Part shown: positions 32,558 to 40,528 of the stretch, piece by piece
Numbering within the stretch: position 1 is the first letter of the stretch
Layout of the letters: the number at the start of each line of letters is the position of its first letter
From: Actinomycetes bacterium
GTDB lineage: Bacteria; Actinomycetota; Actinomycetes; Propionibacteriales; Propionibacteriaceae
Assembly: GCA_023442485.1 (NCBI GenBank)
Contig: JAEZZG010000016.1
Coordinates: 1-58,259 of the forward strand
Length of the DNA: 58,259 nt
Direction: 5' to 3'
Translations under genes and position numbers: made by a program
The notes under the pieces: model-generated
What the model was told of the DNA's origin: nothing
The model's database searches: none
What the model saw: the letters and a program-made list of their open reading frames with translations, nothing else

Positions 32558-33721
32558 GTGAGTCGAGATATCACAGTAGGGATCATCGGTGGCGGACAGC
32601 TTGCTCGGATGCTCTACGAAGCAGCATCTCCACTGGGAATCCCGGTTCGGCTATTGGCCGAAGATCACCATGTTTGTGCGGCACTGGTTGTTCATGACGT
32701 CACCGTCGGCGATTACACCGATGCCGACACCGTCGCCGACTTTGCCCGCACCTGCGACGTCGTCACCTTTGACCACGAGCACGTCCCCACGTCAATCCTG
32801 AAACAACTGGAGGCCGATGGGGTCCATGTGCGCCCGGGCCCGCACGCCCTCGTCTATGCCCAAGATAAGGCCTTGATGAGGGCGAAGATGGATGAGTTAG
32901 GCGCGCCGAATCCGCGATGGCGAGTGGTCGATTCTGCTCAAGACCTGATTGATTTCGCCGAGGTCGTCGGATGGCCGATGATCGCCAAGACATCGCGTGG
33001 CGGCTATGACGGGCACGGTGTGTTCAAACTCAACGGCCCGGCAGACGCAACCATCCCCTTTGATCGGGCGCCGAAAATCTCTGCGGGGGAGAAGGTCGTC
33101 ATCATCGCCGAAGAATTCGTTGACTTCACCCGCGAGCTATCTGCCCTGGTTGTGCGTTCAGCATGTTCGGACGTGGTCACCTATCCGATTTCGCAGACCC
33201 TTCAAGAAGACGGGATCTGTGTCGAAACCATCACCCCGGCCCCGCGCCTCGATGAAGAGACACAGCGCGAACTGCAAGAGATGGCGCGCCGGATTGCCGT
33301 TGACCTCGACGTCGTCGGGGTCCTCGCAGTCGAAATGATGGAACGCGCTGATGGGTCAGTAGTGATCAACGAGCTAGCTATGCGTCCGCACAACACGGGG
33401 CATTGGACGATCGACGGGGCGGTCGGCTCACAGTTCACTAACCATCTTCTCGCCGTCCTCGGTCTACCCCTGATGGAGCCTGGACTGTGTTTCGACCACG
33501 TCGTGATGCGCAACATTCTCGGCGGATCAGTCGACGACCTCACCGGTGCGCTGAAACACTGCCTAGCCACAGATCCGAGAATGAGACCCCATTTTTATGC
33601 CAAAGAAATGCGTCGAGGACGTAAAGTTGGCCACGTCACCACCTTCGGAACCGACGAGGACGACGTCCTCAGCCGAGCCCGTGCCGCCGCGAACTACTTG
33701 ATGGGAGTATCTGATGAGTAG
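32558..33721 (+). CDS. purK: N5-carboxyaminoimidazole ribonucleotide synthase
   Basis: ATP-grasp enzyme of de novo purine synthesis converting AIR and bicarbonate to N5-CAIR. It starts SRDITVGIIGGGQLARML, the usual family N-terminus. Other motifs are KTSRGGYDGHGVF, VDFTRELSALV and the metal-binding INELAMRPHNTGHWTIDG. GTG 32558 is preferred: TAAGCT at 32545-32550 lies 7 nt upstream, predicting leaderless transcription. An alternative GTG at 32510 adds 16 residues. It overlaps purE by 8 nt, so the two are coupled. Confidence 0.93.
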   Translation: MSRDITVGIIGGGQLARMLYEAASPLGIPVRLLAEDHHVCAALVVHDVTVGDYTDADTVADFARTCDVVTFDHEHVPTSILKQLEADGVHVRPGPHALVYAQDKALMRAKMDELGAPNPRWRVVDSAQDLIDFAEVVGWPMIAKTSRGGYDGHGVFKLNGPADATIPFDRAPKISAGEKVVIIAEEFVDFTRELSALVVRSACSDVVTYPISQTLQEDGICVETITPAPRLDEETQRELQEMARRIAVDLDVVGVLAVEMMERADGSVVINELAMRPHNTGHWTIDGAVGSQFTNHLLAVLGLPLMEPGLCFDHVVMRNILGGSVDDLTGALKHCLATDPRMRPHFYAKEMRRGRKVGHVTTFGTDEDDVLSRARAAANYLMGVSDE

Positions 33722-34424
33722 CGAGCAAACCTCTCCAACCCAGCCCAGCGCTCAGTCTCATCAGCCGATCATCCAATCGGCACCAACACCTCAACCAGGC
33801 CTACCGGCTCCGCCAACCCAATCCACTCAGCCGGTACCCCAGTCAGCCCACCTTGCCGACCCGGCAACCAAACCCGCCGTCACCAAGACCACCAAGCCCG
33901 CCGCCGGCAAACCAGAAGGGCTCGATCACCCCAAGAGGGTGGTAGGCATCGTCATGGGCTCAGACTCGGATTGGGCAACCATGGAGCCAGCAGCCAACGC
34001 CTTATCCGAGTTCGGTATCGGCTTTGAATCCGACGTTATCTCCGCCCACCGAATGCCTGAGGAGATGGTCCGCTACGGACGCGAAGCACACAAACGCGGG
34101 TTGAAGGTCATCATTGCCGGAGCAGGGGGCGCGGCTCACCTGCCAGGTATGTTGGCTGCCCTGACTCCGTTACCAGTAATTGGCGTCCCAGTCCCGCTCA
34201 AACACCTCGACGGGGTGGATTCGTTGCTGTCAATCGTGCAGATGCCCTCAGGCGTCCCGGTAGCGACAGTGTCCATCGGCAATGCTCGCAACGCCGGTCT
34301 CCTAGCGGTGCGGATCCTGGCTGCGTCGGACCCGGAACTGATGGCTAAAATCATCGAGTTCCAACGCAATCTGCGCGATACCGCAGTAGCCAAGGGCTCA
34401 ATCGTGCGCCAACACTGCCACTAG
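33714..34424 (+). CDS. purE: N5-CAIR mutase with long disordered N-terminal extension
   Basis: 236 aa; the C-terminal roughly 160 residues are class I PurE (GIVMGSDSDWATME, ISAHRMPEEM, AGAGGAAHLPGMLAA, GVPVPLKHLDGVDSLLSIVQMP). These catalyse N5-CAIR to CAIR. The first roughly 72 residues are Pro/Gln/Ser/Thr-rich, ending KTTKPAAGKPEGLDHPKR, and are absent from typical PurE. The ATG overlaps purK by 8 nt, favouring translation of the extension. An internal start is possible but none is better placed. A terminator follows. Confidence 0.93.
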   Translation: MSSEQTSPTQPSAQSHQPIIQSAPTPQPGLPAPPTQSTQPVPQSAHLADPATKPAVTKTTKPAAGKPEGLDHPKRVVGIVMGSDSDWATMEPAANALSEFGIGFESDVISAHRMPEEMVRYGREAHKRGLKVIIAGAGGAAHLPGMLAALTPLPVIGVPVPLKHLDGVDSLLSIVQMPSGVPVATVSIGNARNAGLLAVRILAASDPELMAKIIEFQRNLRDTAVAKGSIVRQHCH

Positions 34425-34425
34425 A

Positions 34426-34473
34426 TTGCCGTCAGGCACATCCGGCTGCCCGCGAGGCAGCCGGGAACGGCAA
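34426..34473. terminator. Two-tier bidirectional terminator between purE and the LCP gene
   Basis: The outer stem is TTGCCGT at 34426-34432 with ACGGCAA at 34467-34473. The inner stem is CCGGCTGCC at 34442-34450 with GGCAGCCGG at 34456-34464 and loop CGCGA. Both are perfect. It sits between convergent genes and ends 7 nt before the LCP stop. Confidence 0.7.
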
Positions 34474-34480
34474 CCATCAC

Positions 34481-35893
34481 CTACTTCTTGAACTTCTCCA
34501 ACCCAGAGGTATCCCCGCTGATGATCATGCCAAACATCTCTGCAGCGGCCTCGTTATCCCACAACACTGATGAGCCTGCCTTGGTCTTTGCGTTCGGATT
34601 GGAAATCGGCACCACGATCGAGTAGCCCTGATCCTTCGAGAGTGAATACATCGCGCGCATCACAGACAGCATCGTCGACAGTGAAGTCTCTTTGCCCAAG
34701 GTCAAGGTAGAGACACCATTGGTGACCGTCTGGTAGTAGCGGATCGGGTTGATCACCGTCCACGGGCTGGCAGCCTTCTTCATCACACCAGCCACGACCT
34801 CGCGTTGCCGCTTGGCTCGGCCGATATCGCCGGTGGGGTCGGCTTTGCGCATCCTCACATACCCGAGCGCCTCGGTGCCGTTGAGGGTCCGGCATCCTGC
34901 CGGAAGGTTCGTGTGTGAATCACGGTCGACCATGGGCTTGTCCAAACACACATCGACACCCCCGACGGCGTCAACGAGCCCGACGAATCCAGCGAAGCCA
35001 ATCTCCATATATCCGTCGATCCGCACACCGGTGGCTTGTTCGACGGTTTGAGTCAAGAGCTGACCGCCACCATAGGCGTAGGCGGCATTGAGTTTATTCT
35101 TGCCGTGGCCGGGAATCTCGACGTAGGAGTCGCGCGGCAAAGAGATCAGCGCCGGCTTACCAATCTTGGGCTGATAGAGGATCATCATGGTGTCTGCACG
35201 GTGACCTGCCACATTGCCTGTGCCGAGTTCAGATTGTTCGTCACTAGAAAGATTGGCGCGTGAGTCCGAACCGACGATGAGGGTAGCCGTCCCCGGATGT
35301 TCCGCTGGTCTTTGGCCCGTGGGGATGTTGTCGACGCGGTGAGCCTTCGATAGGGAGACCACGGGGACAGTGACCAAGAAGATGAGCCAGGCGATAAGCA
35401 GTAAGAGAATCCATCGGAAGGGGTGGAGTTTGCGTTTCTTAGCCTTCTTCGACGGGATTTGCTGCCCAGGGTCCCCAGCCGAGGCCAGGTAGCTGGTCCC
35501 AGGCCCGGCTAAATGGGATGGTGCTGCGGCCGCGCCCGAATGAGCATAGCCGCCAGACCCGGGTGCATAATGAGTGAAACTACCACCTGCAGACCCACCT
35601 GTGGCTGCAGATGTGGGGGCAGAAGCTGGCTGCGAGATTCGGGTATAGGCGGTTGATTTCGCCGGGCGCGAGATCGGCTCGCCCGAAGGCCATCTCGTCC
35701 CGAGGTTATCTCTTGGCGCTACACCAGGTGTTTGACTGCTCGCCCAGCCATTGCCGGAGTCAGAGTCATAGTCAGGCAAGGGCTTGGGACGCAGAACCTG
35801 GGTGTGGTCTACCTGGTCGCGTCTTTGGCCATAGAGCCATTCCAGATCAGCCTTGCGGCGGGCTTCATCACGTGGGTCAATCTCGTCAACCAT
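34481..35893 (-). CDS. LytR-CpsA-Psr (LCP) family glycopolymer transferase
   Basis: 470 aa. LCP enzymes attach wall glycopolymers to peptidoglycan outside the cell. A disordered cytoplasmic N-terminus of about 150 residues (Ser/Ala/Gly/Pro-rich) is followed by a KKAKKRK basic patch, one transmembrane helix (RWILLLLIAWLIFLVTVPVV) and the LCP domain with GSDSRANL, GHRADTMMILYQP, SLPRDSYVEIPGHGKNKLN and the late RMRKADPTGDIGRAKRQ. These supply the Asp and Arg residues that bind metal and pyrophosphate. ATG 35893 has GGTGGAG upstream; the longer frame to 35995 is rejected. It is divergent from the GT2 gene. Confidence 0.92.
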   Translation of the reverse strand: MVDEIDPRDEARRKADLEWLYGQRRDQVDHTQVLRPKPLPDYDSDSGNGWASSQTPGVAPRDNLGTRWPSGEPISRPAKSTAYTRISQPASAPTSAATGGSAGGSFTHYAPGSGGYAHSGAAAAPSHLAGPGTSYLASAGDPGQQIPSKKAKKRKLHPFRWILLLLIAWLIFLVTVPVVSLSKAHRVDNIPTGQRPAEHPGTATLIVGSDSRANLSSDEQSELGTGNVAGHRADTMMILYQPKIGKPALISLPRDSYVEIPGHGKNKLNAAYAYGGGQLLTQTVEQATGVRIDGYMEIGFAGFVGLVDAVGGVDVCLDKPMVDRDSHTNLPAGCRTLNGTEALGYVRMRKADPTGDIGRAKRQREVVAGVMKKAASPWTVINPIRYYQTVTNGVSTLTLGKETSLSTMLSVMRAMYSLSKDQGYSIVVPISNPNAKTKAGSSVLWDNEAAAEMFGMIISGDTSGLEKFKK

Positions 35894-35995
35894 ATCTCCA
35901 CCGTAGACGCGTGCATGAAAAGAAGAAAAGCCAAGAACGGATATGCCCGGCCTGGTTTGATCATTGAATACCTTGGAATGACTAGAATCGGGCAC

Positions 35996-37051
35996 ATGTC
36001 AGATCACAGGGGTACCGCAACTACCAGGCAAATCCTTCTCGACCCATTGCCGCAAACCTATCCAGGCGTGAGTGTCGTCATGCCGGTGCTCAACGAAGAG
36101 GCTCATCTTGCCGATTCTGTGGCGCAGGTCCTCGCTCAGTACTATCCCGGAAAGATGGAGGTCATTCTCGCCCTAGGCCCGAGCCAGGATCGCACCAATC
36201 AGGTCGCTGGGGAGATCGCGTCCGAAGACGACAGAATCATCCTGGTGGACAACCCCAAGGGCTTCACCCCGGTAGCCCTTAATCTCGCTATTGACAAGGC
36301 TCAATACCCGATCATCGTCCGGGTAGATGCCCACGGGGAACTAGCCGAAGGCTACATCTGTCGCGCAGTTGAGCTACTCCAACGCACCGGAGCGGCCAAC
36401 GTGGGTGGGTTGATGGACGCTCAAGGTGTGACCGCGTTTGAAAAGGCAGTAGCTGCCGGTTATAACTCGAAACTTGGTCTGGGTGGGGGGTCATTCCATC
36501 TCAAGGAAACTCCGGAAGGCCCGGCAGAAACCGTTTTCCTTGGCTGTTTCCGCGCCGAAGCCCTGAACGCTGTTGGAGGGTTCGACGAAACCTTGCATCG
36601 GGCCCAGGACTGGGACCTGAACTACCGATTGATCAAGGCCGGATACCGAGTGTGGTTCTCTCCGGACCTGCAGGTAACCTACCGGCCTCGTTCTAGCGTC
36701 AAGGCCCTTGCCAAACAGTTCTTCAAGACCGGGCAGTGGCGTCGCGAAGTCATCCGGCGCAACCCCGACACCATCAGGCTGCGCTATCTCGCGCCCCCGG
36801 TGGCGGTTCTGGCAATCAGTGTTGGGCTCGGGCTGGCCGCGATTGGCAAGGTGCTAGGCGTCAAGAAACTCGTCAATCTTGCCATGTTTGCCCCACTCGG
36901 TTATCTAGCGGCAATCACGGCAGGTTCTGTGCTAACGACGAAGGGTCTCGATCCTCAGGTCCGTGTCCGGATGCCGATGGTGTTGACGGTGATGCATCTA
37001 TCGTGGGGGGCTGGCTTCCTGATCGGGGTCGATCCAGACGCGCTCCGATGA
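35996..37051 (+). CDS. Family 2 glycosyltransferase with C-terminal membrane helices
   Basis: 351 aa. The GT-A domain opens GVSVVMPVLNEEAHL, has RVDAHGE as the DxD motif, and RAQDWDLNYRLIKAGY as the acceptor-side ED motif. About three hydrophobic helices end the protein (YLAPPVAVLAISVGLGLAA onward), as in ExoA-like exopolysaccharide transferases. It sits between an LCP gene and manC, so envelope glycan synthesis is likely; donor and acceptor are unknown. TAGAAT at 35983-35988 lies 7 nt before this ATG, fixing the start. The 3' end overlaps the convergent TIGR03089 gene by 54 nt. Confidence 0.88.
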   Translation: MSDHRGTATTRQILLDPLPQTYPGVSVVMPVLNEEAHLADSVAQVLAQYYPGKMEVILALGPSQDRTNQVAGEIASEDDRIILVDNPKGFTPVALNLAIDKAQYPIIVRVDAHGELAEGYICRAVELLQRTGAANVGGLMDAQGVTAFEKAVAAGYNSKLGLGGGSFHLKETPEGPAETVFLGCFRAEALNAVGGFDETLHRAQDWDLNYRLIKAGYRVWFSPDLQVTYRPRSSVKALAKQFFKTGQWRREVIRRNPDTIRLRYLAPPVAVLAISVGLGLAAIGKVLGVKKLVNLAMFAPLGYLAAITAGSVLTTKGLDPQVRVRMPMVLTVMHLSWGAGFLIGVDPDALR

Positions 37052-37978
37052 GGCGATGTCGCACAGACGACGGTGACGCTGCTCGTCGTCCATACCGCCA
37101 GTTCCGGTGACGATCACCGCAGAACCCCCTTGGGCCAACGGCTGCAACAAGGCCTGGGTGTTGACGGCGATGAGGAAGGCCGCGCCACTTTCGGCAGGTG
37201 AGCCTGAGGCGTGTGAGTCGGCGACGATGATCGTGCGGGCAAGATCATGAACTGACACCAGGACTCGTCTGCCTTGTCCTTGTGGATTGGCTGAGCCTGC
37301 CAGGTGGGCGAAGGCATCTAGCCAATGCTGATCGGCAGTCGTCGGGTCGAAGCGGGGGACGCCTTGGCAGTGACGAAGCCGAGGTGTGGTCTCCGCTGAG
37401 GTCCAGTGCGCGTCGGGCTGAGAGAGAACTTCGGCATAATCCAGGGCGGGGGAGACGTCTTCCTGGCAGCCCAACCCGAGCGGGTGCAACGAACATGCAA
37501 CCGTGGTGTCGATGTTGCCTCCACTCAAAGGGCCCAGGTGGTTGGGCACTGTCACTGCCAGATCGAAACTACCCACAGGCGGATGTGGGGTTGCGTCCTG
37601 GTTGCATTCATCGACGGAGATAGCGGACGGATTGATCCATGCGGTGCCGTTGATCTGCCAGATTGCCATCAGCCATACCAGGCCGACCCAGTGACCTGGA
37701 CGCGACGTGACCACATCGAGTAACACCTGGGGTTGGTCTGCGTATCCGCAATCGTCGATGAGGTTGACGGTCTTATCTACCCAGTTGGCGAAGGTCTTGG
37801 CAGATAGTTCGACTCTCTCGTCGCGGGCAAGATCGTAATAGGTCAATAACGGCGCTCCTGGCTGTTCCTTGACGCGAGCGCTCAACCACTGAGTAGGCGT
37901 GGCGGGACCCTTAGGCGCCAGCGTAGATGATCTGGCTGGCTGAGGGCCGAAATGGGCTGGTGCAGGCGACAGATTCAT
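36998..37978 (-). CDS. TIGR03089 family protein
   Basis: 326-aa actinobacteria-restricted family, related to the N-terminal part of AMP-binding enzymes but lacking the adenylation active-site motifs. It contains PLLTYYDLARDERVELSAKTFANWVDKTVN and later AVNTQALLQPLAQGGSAVIVTG, shown here by the segment LLTYYDLARDERVEL. Its position beside LCP and manC is conserved (Rv3268 region of M. tuberculosis, from memory). Function unknown. TAGGCT on the minus strand (37986-37991) is 7 nt before the ATG, indicating leaderless transcription divergent from manC. Confidence 0.85.
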   Translation of the reverse strand: MNLSPAPAHFGPQPARSSTLAPKGPATPTQWLSARVKEQPGAPLLTYYDLARDERVELSAKTFANWVDKTVNLIDDCGYADQPQVLLDVVTSRPGHWVGLVWLMAIWQINGTAWINPSAISVDECNQDATPHPPVGSFDLAVTVPNHLGPLSGGNIDTTVACSLHPLGLGCQEDVSPALDYAEVLSQPDAHWTSAETTPRLRHCQGVPRFDPTTADQHWLDAFAHLAGSANPQGQGRRVLVSVHDLARTIIVADSHASGSPAESGAAFLIAVNTQALLQPLAQGGSAVIVTGTGGMDDEQRHRRLCDIASSERVWIDPDQEASPPR

Positions 37979-37983
37979 GGAGG

Positions 37984-38028
37984 CCAGCCTAGCGTGTCAG
38001 CCTGGCTGAGGGGATTCGGCTAGGCTGG
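37984..38028. promoter_or_regulatory. Symmetric divergent promoter of TIGR03089 gene and manC
   Basis: A perfect 10-bp inverted repeat, CCAGCCTAGC at 37984-37993 and GCTAGGCTGG at 38019-38028, carries one -10 box per arm (TAGGCT read outwards in each direction). At its centre lies a second palindrome, TCAGCC-T-GGCTGA at 37997-38009. The start codons are 7 nt and 6 nt from the two -10 boxes. Confidence 0.7.
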
Positions 38029-38032
38029 GGCT

Positions 38033-39115
38033 ATGCGTTACGTTGTCATCATGGCCGGCGGGTCCGGTACTCGGCTTTGGCCGCTGTCGCGCAAAGGCGA
38101 ACCAAAACAACTTCTTGAAATCATTGGTGGCAAATCCTTGTTGAGATTGGCTTATGAAAGGGTCGCCGGTCTTGTCGAAGATGACAAGATCCTGGTGTGC
38201 ACCGGAGCCTCCTATATCGACAAGGTTGCCCAACAGATCCCAGAGCTGAGGCAAGAGAATCTGCTCGGGGAGCCGGTGGGTCGCGATTCTCTGAACGCGG
38301 TTACTTGGCCAGCGGCGGTACTGGCTGCTCGTGATCCAGAAGCGGTCATCGCCACCGTCACCGCCGACCAAATCATCGAGCCACTGAGCGCATTCCATGC
38401 CTCCATGGAGGAAGCCTTCCGCGTCGCCGAGGCAGATCCGGGAGCCTTGGTGACCTTCGGCGTGGTTCCCACCGAGCCTCACACCGGCTATGGCTACTTG
38501 AAACGTGCTGGCAGTCTCGCTGATGACGGGTTTGCTAACTCGTCGTATATCTGCGAGTTCAAGGAAAAGCCGAACCGTGAAACAGCGCAGGCATATCTCG
38601 ATTCTGGGCAGTATTGGTGGAATTCGGGGATGTTCGTGTGGCGTGCCCAGACGTTGCTGGAACAACTCAAGATTCTCAAACCTAACACCTACGCTGACGT
38701 GACTCGTCTAGTGCACTCTCCTGAACTGTTGGAACAGATCTACCCGAATCTCGAGAAAATCTCGGTGGACTATGCCGTGATGGAGCCGGTATCTGCCGGG
38801 CAGGGCAGTGCCCACGTCGTCGGCGTCGCCTTGCCGATTATCTGGCATGACGTAGGTTCCCTGGTCACTTTGGCTGAGCAACTCACCAAGGACGCCCAGG
38901 CAAACTCCGTCATGGGCCAGGTGGTCAACCTCGATGCCCAGGGGAACCTGCTGATCAACACCCGTCCCGACACCGTCTTGGCCGTCTCGGGGATCAAAGA
39001 TACCGCTGTGGTCATGACTGAATCTGCCACCCTCGTCATCCCACTCAGCGATTCGCAGCGGGTCAAGGACGTCGTGAATGTGGTCGCTACTCAGATCAAT
39101 CCTGAACTGGCCTAG
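38033..39115 (+). CDS. manC: Mannose-1-phosphate guanylyltransferase
   Basis: 360-aa nucleotidyltransferase making GDP-mannose from GTP and mannose-1-P. It has the pyrophosphorylase signature MAGGSGTRLWPLSRKGEPKQ, VTADQIIEP in the metal/sugar site, GVVPTEPHTGYGYLKR, FKEKPNRETAQ and WNSGMFVWRA. There is no C-terminal isomerase domain. TAGGCT at 38021-38026 is 6 nt before the ATG. With manB at 46765 it supplies GDP-mannose to the glycosyltransferases of this block; no phosphomannose isomerase gene is visible in the window. Confidence 0.95.
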   Translation: MRYVVIMAGGSGTRLWPLSRKGEPKQLLEIIGGKSLLRLAYERVAGLVEDDKILVCTGASYIDKVAQQIPELRQENLLGEPVGRDSLNAVTWPAAVLAARDPEAVIATVTADQIIEPLSAFHASMEEAFRVAEADPGALVTFGVVPTEPHTGYGYLKRAGSLADDGFANSSYICEFKEKPNRETAQAYLDSGQYWWNSGMFVWRAQTLLEQLKILKPNTYADVTRLVHSPELLEQIYPNLEKISVDYAVMEPVSAGQGSAHVVGVALPIIWHDVGSLVTLAEQLTKDAQANSVMGQVVNLDAQGNLLINTRPDTVLAVSGIKDTAVVMTESATLVIPLSDSQRVKDVVNVVATQINPELA

Positions 39116-39174
39116 CCCGTCGCAACCAGGGCAAACGGGGTTGTCCAGAGACTGAACCTGAACAGATATAGACG

Positions 39175-39894
39175 ATGAGAGAAGGGACGACATTGTCTGC
39201 AACCCTAAGGGTGATCCGCGACATCGCCGCATGGGCTTTGGTGGCGATCGCGGTGGCCACCATGATCGGAATCGGCATCTTGATCGGTGCACAAGCCAGT
39301 GCGGTAGCCGCCATTGAGGGGATCGGGGTCTATCTGATCGGTGCCGGATTGTGGATTCCGGTGTGTCTGCTGGTGTTCCAGATATTGTGCCGCATGGGGC
39401 CAAGCAGTAGATCAGGCAGGCTTTACGGACCGGTGGTGGTCATCGTCGAAGCTGTGATGTTGGTGGCCGCAATCTTTGCGACGGCTGGCGGGGCGTTTTC
39501 GGTCGGGACTATGCCTATCCCATTGACATATGTGGATCAGGTCATTGTCTCCCAAGCGATAGCAACTTCAGCCTTGTCTCTGGTTGGGTCCCTCGCGGTG
39601 TTGGTGTCTCCGAGTCCCGTCGAGGGCACTGCCGCGGCAGTCTCTGCAGATGCAGGTAACAGACGTGGTGCAGCCATCCCCGTCTCGTCCGACAACATCC
39701 CTGGATCTTCGCGCCAGGAGGGTGTCGCCGACCAGGGCCCTTCCGCCGATAACCAAACCTCTGCTCCCGTCTGGTCGGTTGATGAGGCCGTGGGCCAGGG
39801 GTGGTTGCGGGCATCTGATGCTGCTGCCGGCTATCAAGCCTCGTCTTTCACGGATTCTAACGACGACGCCGGAAGTGGCGATCATCTGCGCTAA
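39175..39894 (+). CDS. Hypothetical membrane protein
   Basis: 239 aa, not recognised. Four hydrophobic segments lie between residues about 12 and 145 (WALVAIAVATMIGIGILIG, GVYLIGAGLWIPVCLLVF, VVIVEAVMLVAAIFATAGG, and AIATSALSLVGSLAVLV). A disordered Ser/Ala/Asp-rich tail of about 95 residues follows. ATG 39175 is used; a TTG at 39193 with AGAAGGG upstream is an alternative start. It lies between manC and whiB, so an envelope role is possible but only contextual. Confidence 0.6.
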   Translation: MREGTTLSATLRVIRDIAAWALVAIAVATMIGIGILIGAQASAVAAIEGIGVYLIGAGLWIPVCLLVFQILCRMGPSSRSGRLYGPVVVIVEAVMLVAAIFATAGGAFSVGTMPIPLTYVDQVIVSQAIATSALSLVGSLAVLVSPSPVEGTAAAVSADAGNRRGAAIPVSSDNIPGSSRQEGVADQGPSADNQTSAPVWSVDEAVGQGWLRASDAAAGYQASSFTDSNDDAGSGDHLR

Positions 39895-39976
39895 GCGAGA
39901 ACCTGCTTAGTCAGTTGGACTTTCAGCGTGTAGATGAGCAGAAACTGATGACTACCCTGTTATTTTGCTATCTGGC

Positions 39977-40049
39977 TTGACGAACCGGAATTACAACGGT
40001 GTAATTTATCTATTGCTGAATCGCTTATCGTGTCGCGACGAGTGATTCA
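39977..40049 (+). promoter_or_regulatory. whiB promoter region with two palindromes
   Basis: A -35 TTGACG (39977-39982) and -10 TGTAAT (40000-40005) are separated by 17 nt. A perfect palindromic repeat AATTACA-ACGG-TGTAATT (39989-40006) covers the spacer and -10. Just downstream, an imperfect 33-bp inverted repeat with TGAATC/GATTCA ends spans 40017-40049. The rest of the 220-nt gap (39895-40114) shows no gene; a GGAAGGAG ribosome-binding site precedes whiB. Confidence 0.65.
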
Positions 40050-40114
40050 AGGATCGACACAGATCAAGATGAAGCCATCGATCTTGCCCATCATTCGCAG
40101 GAAGGAGTGAGCCC

Positions 40115-40375
40115 GTGTCTGAGATCTTTGCCTTGATGCAGCCTGACGATGACGGTGTGCTCAGTTGGCAAGATCGCGCACTGTGTGCCCAAACCGATCC
40201 TGAAGCATTCTTCCCCGAAAAGGGTGGTTCCACTCGCGAAGCAAAGCGCGTCTGCCGCACCTGCGAGGTTCGCCAGCAGTGCCTCGAATATGCCCTCGCT
40301 AACGATGAACGCTTCGGCATCTGGGGTGGCTTATCTGAGCGCGAACGTCGACGGATCAAGCGCGAGGCTTCCTGA
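40115..40375 (+). CDS. WhiB-family iron-sulfur transcription factor
   Basis: 86-aa redox-sensitive regulator, likely of the WhiB2/WhmD class tied to septation and development. The four Fe-S cysteines are at positions 24, 47, 50 and 56 (LCAQTDPEAFFP, VCRTCEVRQQC). The G-(I/V)-W-G-G turn (FGIWGGLSERERRRIKR) and basic C-terminus follow. A GTG start with GGAAGGAG upstream. Its position next to manC, the giant glycosyltransferase and DUF3499 matches the whiB2 locus of other actinobacteria. Confidence 0.93.
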   Translation: MSEIFALMQPDDDGVLSWQDRALCAQTDPEAFFPEKGGSTREAKRVCRTCEVRQQCLEYALANDERFGIWGGLSERERRRIKREAS

Positions 40376-40528
40376 GACTATTCGTTGATCTAGTGTCCCT
40401 AACTGACCTGTCGCTCACCGAGTAGCGGGCAGCTTCTTTTAAACATCGCCCGCATCCGCCAGCCGTGACTGTTAACGTAGCTGAAGATTATCTTTGATCT
40501 GCTCCATCTCCTAGGGCATGATGAACGA

